Shown here: one piece after another, positions 17,211-24,510 of the stretch
Position numbering within the stretch: the stretch's first letter is position 1
How the letters are laid out: each line of letters opens with the position of its first letter
Assembly (NCBI GenBank): GCA_910587775.1
Contig: CAJUNF010000014.1
Coordinates: forward strand, 1-30,897
Source: an uncultured Bacilli bacterium
GTDB taxonomy: Bacteria; Bacillota_I; Bacilli_A; RF39; UBA660
DNA: 30,897 nt
Direction of reading: 5' to 3'
Translations under genes and position numbers: made by a program
The notes under the pieces: model-generated
Told to the model about the DNA's origin: nothing
The model's input: only the letters and a program-made list of their open reading frames with translations
The model's database searches: none

Positions 17211-18236
17211 TTATTTGAAAATGTTAAATAATTTACTACCTTTTTCCTCTTGACTATCATTAATACGTACAAAACCAAGCTTTACTAAAAATTCATCCAA
17301 ATTATGATGACGCTCTAACTTGTCATCCAAATAAGGAATATTAAAATAAACTTTACTACGAGATTCATATTCAAAATCTCTAACATCTTGTTCATTTAAT
17401 ACACTTCGATTTAAAATAATTTTCTTATCCTTCAACTTTTCAAAAGCTCTACGATCCTTACGAATAAGTTTATTTAATTTAATAAGCCCTGGCTCAATTA
17501 AATAAACAACTTCAGTCATAGATCCAATAGGACCTTTATCATTTAAATCTACTAATATAACTTCATGATTAGAATGACTAGCAATAAAAGCTGGAAGCTC
17601 ATTACTAGTTGTATGATATAATGTCTTATCATTTAAATACATAAAATCATTATTATCAACCTCTACAGCAATAACATCATATTTAGAAGCTAATTGCTTT
17701 TTTAATAAATAAGTTAAAGTAGTACTCCCCGCATGCTCAGTTACATTTTTAATTCCAATAACACGCATAGCAAGTCTTGAAGTAACATTATCACTTATAT
17801 TATTATCAGAAGTAGCATTTTGAGTAATTGGTAGTGGATCAAAAGATCCAACATCATTTAATTGATGATATTGTGCCACATCCTTATAAGTATTCGGATT
17901 ATCAATTAAAAAACGAACTGCATCAATATTCCTTGTAAAATTATAAATTCCCATAGAAACTAATTGAGATAAAAATTTAGGACTATTAACAATTTCAGAA
18001 TCATCAAGTAACAAAATAATTTTGCTCATATCCATATTAACAGACAATTCTTGAATGGTTGCAATATTTTGATAATCTTGAATAGCTGTAATATCTAAAA
18101 TCATTTTATTATAATAAAAATTACTAAAATTAGTGACTAACTCTTCAACACCAAAAACACCATTTAAACTTTTGATAATATCTACATCTAATGTAGCAAG
18201 TAAACTTTGATATTTATTTGATATAATTACATTCAT
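17211..18236 (-). CDS. CpaE/TadZ-like protein with altered P-loop
   Basis: This 341-residue cytosolic protein resembles CpaE/TadZ, the MinD/ParA-fold factor that positions Tad machines. An N-terminal receiver-like alpha/beta domain (1-115) leads through a polar linker (125-155) to a ParA-like domain. Where Walker A should be, the sequence is IGIKNVTEHAGSTTL (about 160-174): the lysine and the usual GKT/S are replaced by Gly-Ser-Thr-Thr. A Walker B-like strand VILVDLND (226-233) is present. Either it does not hydrolyse ATP or it does so poorly. It follows two TadE-like genes and directly precedes the pilin promoter, at the border of the Tad and T4SS halves. AAAGGA precedes the start. Fold and neighbourhood support the call, sequence identity less so. 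Confidence 0.72.
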   Translation of the reverse strand: MNVIISNKYQSLLATLDVDIIKSLNGVFGVEELVTNFSNFYYNKMILDITAIQDYQNIATIQELSVNMDMSKIILLLDDSEIVNSPKFLSQLVSMGIYNFTRNIDAVRFLIDNPNTYKDVAQYHQLNDVGSFDPLPITQNATSDNNISDNVTSRLAMRVIGIKNVTEHAGSTTLTYLLKKQLASKYDVIAVEVDNNDFMYLNDKTLYHTTSNELPAFIASHSNHEVILVDLNDKGPIGSMTEVVYLIEPGLIKLNKLIRKDRRAFEKLKDKKIILNRSVLNEQDVRDFEYESRSKVYFNIPYLDDKLERHHNLDEFLVKLGFVRINDSQEEKGSKLFNIFK

Positions 18237-18250
18237 ATAAAAAATCCTTT

Positions 18251-18736
18251 CTAATCAACTGCATTCATAATATCGTCATTCGGCCAATTAATATCAATCG
18301 TTTCACCAGTTACTCGAAAGGTAAAAATATCTCCAAAAATTGGCAAATTAAATTTAAAAAATGTCTCTAATTCATAACTAGAGCGATTGGGAAAGGTTTG
18401 ATTGCTTGTATTAACTTTTCGAACACAATAATAATACTTTCCGCCCTCAGATATTGGAACTAATGTATTAGATTCTAAACTAGATGCTCCATAACTTTCA
18501 GCTGGACAAGAACCAACTGTACGATAACCATTATACCTTAAATAATTATTAATAAGTGCCACACTGCCATTTTCACCAGAAGTTGCACCTTCATACTTCT
18601 CTAAAAATGTTAAAACTTCATTTTTAATTTTATAAGCTTTTGTATAATTAATAGATAAAGCTAAAAAAGCTACAAATATTAACATAAATACAATTACAAG
18701 TTGCATAATCCAAGTAGATCCTATCGCTTGTCTCAT
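18251..18736 (-). CDS. TadE-like pseudopilin, paralogue of the next gene upstream
   Basis: This 161-residue protein begins MRQAIGSTW and runs straight into one membrane helix (about 9-31), followed by an outside domain. That topology is typical of TadE/TadF pseudopilins. It shares with the upstream neighbour the first residues, the 'YRTxGxCPA' patch, a second cysteine and the LPIFxxxFxF segment, so the two are tandem duplicates. GGTGA lies just before the ATG. No recognisable prepilin-peptidase site is seen. It would be an accessory subunit of the Tad-like machine. Confidence 0.75.
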   Translation of the reverse strand: MRQAIGSTWIMQLVIVFMLIFVAFLALSINYTKAYKIKNEVLTFLEKYEGATSGENGSVALINNYLRYNGYRTVGSCPAESYGASSLESNTLVPISEGGKYYYCVRKVNTSNQTFPNRSSYELETFFKFNLPIFGDIFTFRVTGETIDINWPNDDIMNAVD

Positions 18737-18740
18737 TCTA

Positions 18741-19256
18741 TCACCTACTTATACTAAGTATCTTTGTATCCCCTTTTAAAGAAAACAAAAATAACTCTTG
18801 AAAAATTGGTAAATCAAGTTGATAAAAAACTGCAATTCGATAATATGACATAGATGGAAGTTCTTGAACCACTTGATTGGTATTTTCAACGCTACCAACA
18901 TCTACCTTAGCAATACAAAGAGTCGGATTTGTTTGATCAAATCTTCCTTCCCTATTATATCCTACATAATGCCCTACAATATTATTATCTGCATCTCTTA
19001 AATCAGCTGGACATTTTCCAGTTGTACGATACGAATTCATTTGCATATTAGAAACAATCTCTAAAAGTGCCATATTCTCACTACTAATATCACTATTTAA
19101 ATCTATACCATTATATCTCTCTATAATTTCTAGAATCTCACTTTTTACATTATATGCTTTGGAATGATTAATAGAAAGACACATATAACCTGTAAAAAGC
19201 AAAATGAAAACAATAACAATTTGAAATAACCAAGTTCCACCAATTGCTTCTCTCAC
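18741..19256 (-). CDS. TadE-like pseudopilin
   Basis: This 171-residue protein begins MREAIGGTW, then has one membrane helix (about 10-28) and an outside domain with two cysteines, YRTTGKCPA and LPIFQELFLFSLKGD near the C-terminus. It starts with GTG at 19256, supported by GGTGA upstream, and lies four bases before the paralogous gene at 18736. It is part of the same small unit as the two very small anchored proteins upstream. Confidence 0.75.
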   Translation of the reverse strand: MREAIGGTWLFQIVIVFILLFTGYMCLSINHSKAYNVKSEILEIIERYNGIDLNSDISSENMALLEIVSNMQMNSYRTTGKCPADLRDADNNIVGHYVGYNREGRFDQTNPTLCIAKVDVGSVENTNQVVQELPSMSYYRIAVFYQLDLPIFQELFLFSLKGDTKILSISR

Positions 19257-19275
19257 AGATTGTCACCTACCTCTT

Positions 19276-19515
19276 TTAACCTTTCCAAACGCATGTAAAG
19301 TTTTCTGTTTTATTCCCTCTACGATCTATATAATAACAATCAACTGTGCCATCAGAATTTTTTTCATTTGCACAAATTGCATCACTACATCTAGTATTAC
19401 TAGCCATATTATTTCGAATCACTGGCCATATAATCGTAAAGAAAAAAGCCCCCAAAGCTGCGACAACCGTTACAACAAACACTGTCATATTTAACTCTCC
19501 AGAAGCTTCCTTCAT
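19276..19515 (-). CDS. Very small anchored Flp-like subunit, copy 2
   Basis: This 79-residue protein begins MKEASGELNMTV and has a single helix (about 9-32) and a short cysteine-containing outside part (four Cys). Size, topology and gene order resemble Flp/Tad major pilins. The classical leader with Gly before a mature +5 Glu is not seen, so I call it Flp-like only. GGAGGGTG precedes the ATG. It is a clear paralogue of the gene at 19531-19773 (same first 11 residues apart from Ser for Thr). Confidence 0.7.
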   Translation of the reverse strand: MKEASGELNMTVFVVTVVAALGAFFFTIIWPVIRNNMASNTRCSDAICANEKNSDGTVDCYYIDRRGNKTENFTCVWKG

Positions 19516-19530
19516 CTTACACCCTCCAAA

Positions 19531-19773
19531 TTAATTTGATTCGCCATTGTTATCTGGACAAGTTACTTCAGTTTCCTTTTGATCCTCATCTAAATACCAA
19601 CATTGACAAGTTTTACCATTACATGTGCAATTATAACTATTTGAACATTTTGTACTATTTAAAATATTCACTTTAATACTTGGCCATATAAACGCATAAA
19701 AGAATGCTGCTACAGCTGCAATTGCTACTACAGTAACTACTGTCATATTTAATTCTCCCGTTGCTTCTTTCAC
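19531..19773 (-). CDS. Very small anchored Flp-like subunit, copy 1
   Basis: This 80-residue protein begins (M)KEATGELNMTVV, followed by one helix rich in Val/Ala (about 11-31) and a short outside part with six cysteines (four in CTCNGKTCQC). The GTG start at 19773 is chosen because AGGAGG sits nine bases upstream and the product then aligns with its paralogue; a TTG two codons earlier is only three bases from the site. It is the first gene after a strong promoter, as expected for an abundant pilin-type subunit. Confidence 0.7.
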   Translation of the reverse strand: MKEATGELNMTVVTVVAIAAVAAFFYAFIWPSIKVNILNSTKCSNSYNCTCNGKTCQCWYLDEDQKETEVTCPDNNGESN

Positions 19774-19802
19774 GAACAAAATCCTCCTTTACTCTAATTA
19801 TT

Positions 19803-19831
19803 ATTATAACGTTTTTATTAAAAAATATCAA
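19803..19831 (-). promoter_or_regulatory. Sigma-A promoter of the small-pilin unit
   Basis: TTGATA (19826-19831), 17 bases, TATAAT (19803-19808) on the minus strand, directly after tadC. It should drive the two Flp-like genes, two TadE-like genes and the CpaE-like gene. Confidence 0.82.
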
Positions 19832-19837
19832 TTTATT

Positions 19838-20626
19838 TTACAAGTTCATTAACATTAATACTGCAAGAATTAAAAGAACCATTACCCCAAGACCAGTTGC
19901 AATTAACATATGCATGGTTTTACCTTCCATTTTCTCCAAACGCTCTTTATACTTAATTTCTCTTGCTTTTTGTTGTAAATTAGAAATTGTCTTTGAAAAA
20001 GCAAGTAACTGTTCCTGCTTATGTTCTTGACGACCAAGACTTAAACGATATAGTAAACGCATCATTCTCATAGAATCTCTTACTGGATACATTTTAGCAA
20101 AATTCATGTAAGGATCAATTCGATCATTACCTGCATTAATTTCATTAATTAATTCTTGTAAACCTTCCTTAAAAATACTAGGTGCATCATCAATCGACTT
20201 ACCAAGTGCTACTGGAACAGTATAATGTTGAATCAAAATTTCTAAACTTTTTAGATAATGCGGTAACATAGCATCAATCTCATGTAAATGAGACTTATAA
20301 TACTTCTTTAAACTAGAATAATCCATTTTAAAAACTAAATATCCACCAATTAAAGCCATAATAATCGTAATATAAGATAAATTACTAATAAACACAAATA
20401 CTAAAAGTAAAATAGTAATAAGACCATTTCGAATACGTTTATTAAAAAGAAAATCTGGATTAACGCTATCTCCATATTTTGCTTTTACATAAAAGTCCCA
20501 ATCACTTTCTTTCATCTTACGAAAATATGCTTCATTATCAGCTACAAAACGATTTGCACTAATTCGACCTGTATAATTAAATAGGAAAAAAATAATAGCT
20601 CCTAATACTAAAATTTCTAAATACAT
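19838..20626 (-). CDS. tadC: TadC-like type II secretion F-domain membrane protein
   Basis: This 262-residue protein is the second of the paired inner-membrane platform proteins of Tad systems. An N-terminal helix and two closely spaced helices (about 60-95) precede a cytosolic helical region with 'LPHYLKSLEILIQHY' and a C-terminal helix (about 240-262), the T2SF layout. The start at 20626 is chosen because it lies right after the tadB stop; an in-frame start at 20668 would overlap tadB by 41 bases. It is followed by the small-pilin promoter with no clear terminator. Confidence 0.82.
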   Translation of the reverse strand: MYLEILVLGAIIFFLFNYTGRISANRFVADNEAYFRKMKESDWDFYVKAKYGDSVNPDFLFNKRIRNGLITILLLVFVFISNLSYITIIMALIGGYLVFKMDYSSLKKYYKSHLHEIDAMLPHYLKSLEILIQHYTVPVALGKSIDDAPSIFKEGLQELINEINAGNDRIDPYMNFAKMYPVRDSMRMMRLLYRLSLGRQEHKQEQLLAFSKTISNLQQKAREIKYKERLEKMEGKTMHMLIATGLGVMVLLILAVLMLMNL

Positions 20627-20627
20627 C

Positions 20628-21521
20628 TTATTCAACCCCCACATCTTCATAATAGAACTTTTCTCCACTAATTAAAAAGTAACTATTTACAATAATAATC
20701 AAATGTAAAATAAGTTGAACATACCACATATCTAGCATTTCAATATAACTATCTGTTCCAAGTAAAAATTGCATTGCCATAACAAGTAAAAATAAAGCTA
20801 AACCAAATGTAATAAAACGCTTATGAAAATCTGCTCGATCAATTTGGTCACGATAAACTCCCTCTACCAAAGCATCTATGTCCATCGACATATTCTCAAG
20901 TGCTTCACCAGAGTCTTTTGCACCTTCCTTAGTAATCTGTAAAAATAGTTGATTCATATTCTTAACCATATAATATGGATATTTCCCATTCATATACTCA
21001 ATTGATTCATCAATCGTACCATTTTGATAAGACATATCAATCATTGTTTTTACATCCGTCAGTACTGGATCTTCCAAAATACCTGAATCTCTTACACCTT
21101 CTAATGACTTTACAAAACTTTGAGTAGTATTAAACTCCATAATAACATTTGTAGTATATATCTGAACTTGCTCAAAAATAAATTCACTATATGCTTTCTT
21201 ACATCTTAAATATGCTAAATATGGAATAAAAGCAATTGCAATACATGCATACATGATTGCTATTAAAATATTATAAAAATACAAATAAGAAATTCCACCA
21301 GCAACTCCTGCAAAAATCACAATTTGTGTTGCATATTGCTTTGGAGTATACTCACTTCCTAATTCCTTTGATTTTGCTCTTACCTCTTTAAAACTATAAG
21401 GCGCATATTTATTATATGCATTAGATACCTGCGAAATAAAGAAACGATATACATTTTCTCCGTTATTTCTTCGATATGTTATAACGAAAACTGCAATCAC
21501 AATTAGAATGATTAGTTCCAT
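20628..21521 (-). CDS. tadB: TadB-like type II secretion F-domain membrane protein
   Basis: This 297-residue protein has an N-terminal helix, a pair of helices (about 65-98), a long cytosolic helical domain containing 'ITKEGAKDSGEALENM', and two C-terminal helices (about 243-262 and 266-285), as in TadB/TadC. With TadC it would form the platform on which the CpaF ATPase acts. GAGGT precedes the ATG. It lies between cpaF and tadC in the standard Tad order. Confidence 0.84.
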   Translation of the reverse strand: MELIILIVIAVFVITYRRNNGENVYRFFISQVSNAYNKYAPYSFKEVRAKSKELGSEYTPKQYATQIVIFAGVAGGISYLYFYNILIAIMYACIAIAFIPYLAYLRCKKAYSEFIFEQVQIYTTNVIMEFNTTQSFVKSLEGVRDSGILEDPVLTDVKTMIDMSYQNGTIDESIEYMNGKYPYYMVKNMNQLFLQITKEGAKDSGEALENMSMDIDALVEGVYRDQIDRADFHKRFITFGLALFLLVMAMQFLLGTDSYIEMLDMWYVQLILHLIIIVNSYFLISGEKFYYEDVGVE

Positions 21522-21538
21522 AACTAGTACCTCTTTTC

Positions 21539-22645
21539 TTACAATGTTTCCATTATAGTATTCTCTGTTTCTCCCCCATCATTTTTTTCATTCAAATGAT
21601 ATATATCTTCAGGTAAATCAACACCTTGAATTCCCAAATAATCTCTTAAATGCTTGGTCGGATTATTCATAACAAGCTCTCCTGTTAAATTTTTTCTAAA
21701 AATAATATTAGCTTGTGGTTTATTATCCTCATCAACATAAAATTCACAAATCTCCATAATTTCACGTTGAAAACGACCTAATTCTTTACTCATATAACCT
21801 TTTACATAAATTCCAATTTGAACATAACGATGAATTGTTGTTAAAAACTGATCAACATCTAAATTAGATTCTAACAAACTAAACATACGAAGAGGAATCA
21901 AACTTGCTTTATCACTATGAATTGTTGAAATAATATGATGCCCTGAAGAGATAGAATTTCGTACAGCTGTTACTGCCTCTGCACTACGCACCTCAGATAA
22001 CAATATCCAAATAGGATTCTGTCTCATACAAGTAACTAGTACATCACTATAACTAGCAATATTATTTGTTTTCATTGCTACAATATCACGATGTGGAAAT
22101 ATTTTATCCAAATGAAGCTCTAAAGTATCTTCAATCGTAATAATTTTTTCATTCTCTTTCGTATGACTTGCTAAATACTTAACAAGCTCTGTTTTACCAG
22201 ATCCAGTTTCTCCACTAACAATAATATTAGCATGTCCCTTAACACACGCCATTAAAAATTCATGTAAATCTTCAGATACATACTTTTCATCCAAAAGTTT
22301 TTCTTTATTAAGACGTATTTTAGCAGGAGTTTTACGTATTACACATGCAATTCCATTTGTTGCAATCGATTCATGAATAAAGTTAAGACGTAACTCTGCA
22401 CTTTCAGCATCCAAAAAAGGATGTGCCATATTAAATGTCTTTCCCATAACATTTGCACATTGAAAGGCTAATTTTTCTAGCAAAGCATTATTAATATCTG
22501 GACGATCTACTTGATAAACACCTTTATCTAAAGTCTTTAACCAAACCTGTCCATTATTACTATAAGAGATATCTGTTACATTATCTTCTCTTAAATAATC
22601 ATTTAATGCTCCAAAATCAAGTTGCGAAAATATGGCATCATTCAT
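21539..22645 (-). CDS. cpaF: CpaF/TadA secretion ATPase (VirB11 superfamily)
   Basis: This 368-residue cytosolic ATPase powers the Tad-like machine. The N-terminal domain (1-120) leads to Walker A GETGSGKT (145-152), the Asp box ITIEDTLEL (169-177), Walker B ILLSEVR (214-220) and the His box GHHIISTIH (235-243). Ser replaces the usual Gly in the 'GEVR' of CpaF/VirB11. The C-terminal part has a short Glu/Asn-rich tail. Because VirB11 belongs to the same superfamily and no other such ATPase is in the window, this protein could serve both halves of the locus; that is inference. GGGTGA precedes the ATG. Confidence 0.92.
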   Translation of the reverse strand: MNDAIFSQLDFGALNDYLREDNVTDISYSNNGQVWLKTLDKGVYQVDRPDINNALLEKLAFQCANVMGKTFNMAHPFLDAESAELRLNFIHESIATNGIACVIRKTPAKIRLNKEKLLDEKYVSEDLHEFLMACVKGHANIIVSGETGSGKTELVKYLASHTKENEKIITIEDTLELHLDKIFPHRDIVAMKTNNIASYSDVLVTCMRQNPIWILLSEVRSAEAVTAVRNSISSGHHIISTIHSDKASLIPLRMFSLLESNLDVDQFLTTIHRYVQIGIYVKGYMSKELGRFQREIMEICEFYVDEDNKPQANIIFRKNLTGELVMNNPTKHLRDYLGIQGVDLPEDIYHLNEKNDGGETENTIMETL

Positions 22646-22660
22646 GCAAAGTCACCCTTT

Positions 22661-23503
22661 CTATTCAATTGTTGAATTATCATCATTATTTCCAGAATTC
22701 AAATTTGGATCATCTAATACATCATCTGGAATAACTACAGCTTTTGATAAAATAAAGTCTCTAATATAAGTACTTGATACTCTAGTCTCTCCAGGATTTG
22801 ATGTATATGAAGCATTTCTTGGAACTGGTATTATTTCTACACTACTTCCCGAAATATAATTTGCTTTCTTAAGTAAACTAAACATTTCATCTGGTACTGC
22901 AAATACTAATACAGCAGGAACTCTAGCTTCCATAGAAGTTTCAAAAACATGTTGTCCTTGTGAATCCCTAACATCAAGTACCTCAATACTTTCAATTAAC
23001 TTACCAAAAATAATTCTTCTAGATTCATCTACACCTTTAAAATACAAATCAATATAATTTCCAGGATAAATAGAATTTCCATAAGTAGAATTAATATCTA
23101 CATCCAAATAAATAACGGTATAACCATCTGGAATATTACTAATTGCATAATCAGGAGTAGAAGCCTTATCAGCTATCTGCTCAGCATAGAAAAAACCATT
23201 TTGTGGAATCATATTTCCATATTGAACTTGTTTTCCAATAAGTTGTTGATAACTTAAAATTAAATTTTTACTTTTTCTTACAACCTCGCGAGATACTTCC
23301 ATATAGCCAATATCTTCTGCAGTAATCTCATGACGAGAAGTAAGGGCTACTTTAGCATATGGAACCGTGACTGGATCCGTTGCTTGTTTCACCCTCCAAT
23401 TATATCCAATATATAATACCAAAATACCCACTATTACCCCAATAATTGTAACGGTGTTTTTATTACTCAAAAACCGTTTTAAAGTAGTCATTACATTTCC
23501 CAT
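22661..23503 (-). CDS. cpaB: CpaB/RcpC-like SAF-domain pilus assembly protein
   Basis: This 280-residue protein has one N-terminal helix (about 18-33), then an outside SAF-type domain (about 46-110, 'VPYAKVALTSRHEITAEDI') and the CpaB/RcpC domain containing 'IYPGNYIDLYF' and a VPAVLVFAVP strand. CpaB proteins form part of the Tad channel outside the membrane. The C-terminus is a short Asn/Asp-rich tail. AAGGAGG precedes the ATG. It directly precedes cpaF, as in other Tad loci. Confidence 0.85.
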   Translation of the reverse strand: MGNVMTTLKRFLSNKNTVTIIGVIVGILVLYIGYNWRVKQATDPVTVPYAKVALTSRHEITAEDIGYMEVSREVVRKSKNLILSYQQLIGKQVQYGNMIPQNGFFYAEQIADKASTPDYAISNIPDGYTVIYLDVDINSTYGNSIYPGNYIDLYFKGVDESRRIIFGKLIESIEVLDVRDSQGQHVFETSMEARVPAVLVFAVPDEMFSLLKKANYISGSSVEIIPVPRNASYTSNPGETRVSSTYIRDFILSKAVVIPDDVLDDPNLNSGNNDDNSTIE

Positions 23504-23533
23504 TTTTTATTCCTCCTTAGAAATACTTACTAA

Positions 23534-24493
23534 CTAACGAGCTCGCGATAAAAACGTTTGTTTTTCTTGCTCGGTAAATTCCACATGATAATATCTTTGC
23601 CAATGCTCCAATAATCGTGTTGCTAATAACTCACGGTTATTTGCATACTCTGATTTCAATTTCATTCCATATTTACAGCTACTAGCTGGAGAATTACCAT
23701 AATTACATACATAATAATCGTCAGAAACTTCAGAAACCAAAAAACCTGTTATAGCAGATTTTGGTGGCATATTTGTTTCTACTAATGTCAAGTCTTCTCT
23801 AATTGCATGATTTTCAGCAAAACAGTCATTTGAACGTACATCAAGCCAGCAATGCCAATCACCACTTCTAGAATGATTAACAGAAATATTTAACTGAGAT
23901 AACGTTTTATTACGATCAACACTAAGAGTTCTTTTATCTCCATCTTCTGTTGTTAAATTAATTGTAAATTTTTCTTGCGTGTTAGAAGGATCGTTTGATG
24001 GAAATTCATCATAATCGCGATCACCTTCTCCACTAAGTACATCATCATCAACTTTAATATTACTGTTACTTCCTCTTCCAGAAGACCCCGCAGTACCACT
24101 ATTTTCTAAAATAGAATCCACTTTATTAACAATATCAAAACTAGTTGAATCTCCCATTACAGAAAATGTTCCACTCTTAGTTGTAATCTTAACAGAAACT
24201 TTAGGAGGTGCTTCATATATATCATAAAAATCAATAGTATAAGTACTTAAAGATACATTTTCAGCAAATCTTCTTAAAAAATTCTCTACAAACTTTTCGC
24301 GATTAATACGAAGTTCTTGATACTGACGATAATAAGAATAATCTACCGCATCAATCATCGCTGCCTCCGTAACATCTTTAATTAAATAATAATCTTGAGT
24401 ATTAGTTGTTGTTACACTAGAAATTAACATCATAATAATGATAACAAAAATTCCTAAAACAATAATCCAATATCCCCAAAAAGATTCTTTCAT
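23534..24493 (-). CDS. TadE-like anchored pseudopilin with extra C-terminal domain
   Basis: This 319-residue protein begins MKESFWGYW followed by a membrane helix (about 9-30), then 'DVTEAAMIDAVDYSYYRQ', which resembles the start of TadE-type outside domains. A Gly/Ser/Asp-rich linker (about 130-170) leads to a domain (about 173-245) that vaguely resembles an InlB B-repeat beta-grasp unit (FTINLTTEDGD...NKTLSQL...DLTLVE), and a helical end. It is larger than the other TadE-like proteins here and shares their first residues. GGAGGATG lies upstream. The repeat call is weak. Confidence 0.68.
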   Translation of the reverse strand: MKESFWGYWIIVLGIFVIIIMMLISSVTTTNTQDYYLIKDVTEAAMIDAVDYSYYRQYQELRINREKFVENFLRRFAENVSLSTYTIDFYDIYEAPPKVSVKITTKSGTFSVMGDSTSFDIVNKVDSILENSGTAGSSGRGSNSNIKVDDDVLSGEGDRDYDEFPSNDPSNTQEKFTINLTTEDGDKRTLSVDRNKTLSQLNISVNHSRSGDWHCWLDVRSNDCFAENHAIREDLTLVETNMPPKSAITGFLVSEVSDDYYVCNYGNSPASSCKYGMKLKSEYANNRELLATRLLEHWQRYYHVEFTEQEKQTFLSRAR

Positions 24494-24510
24494 ATGTTAC
24501 ATCCTCCCTT

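Noticed and set aside
19276..19773. Classical Flp prepilins with a cleaved leader
   Set aside because: No basic leader with Gly followed by a +5 Glu can be found; only size, helix and gene order agree, so they are called Flp-like.
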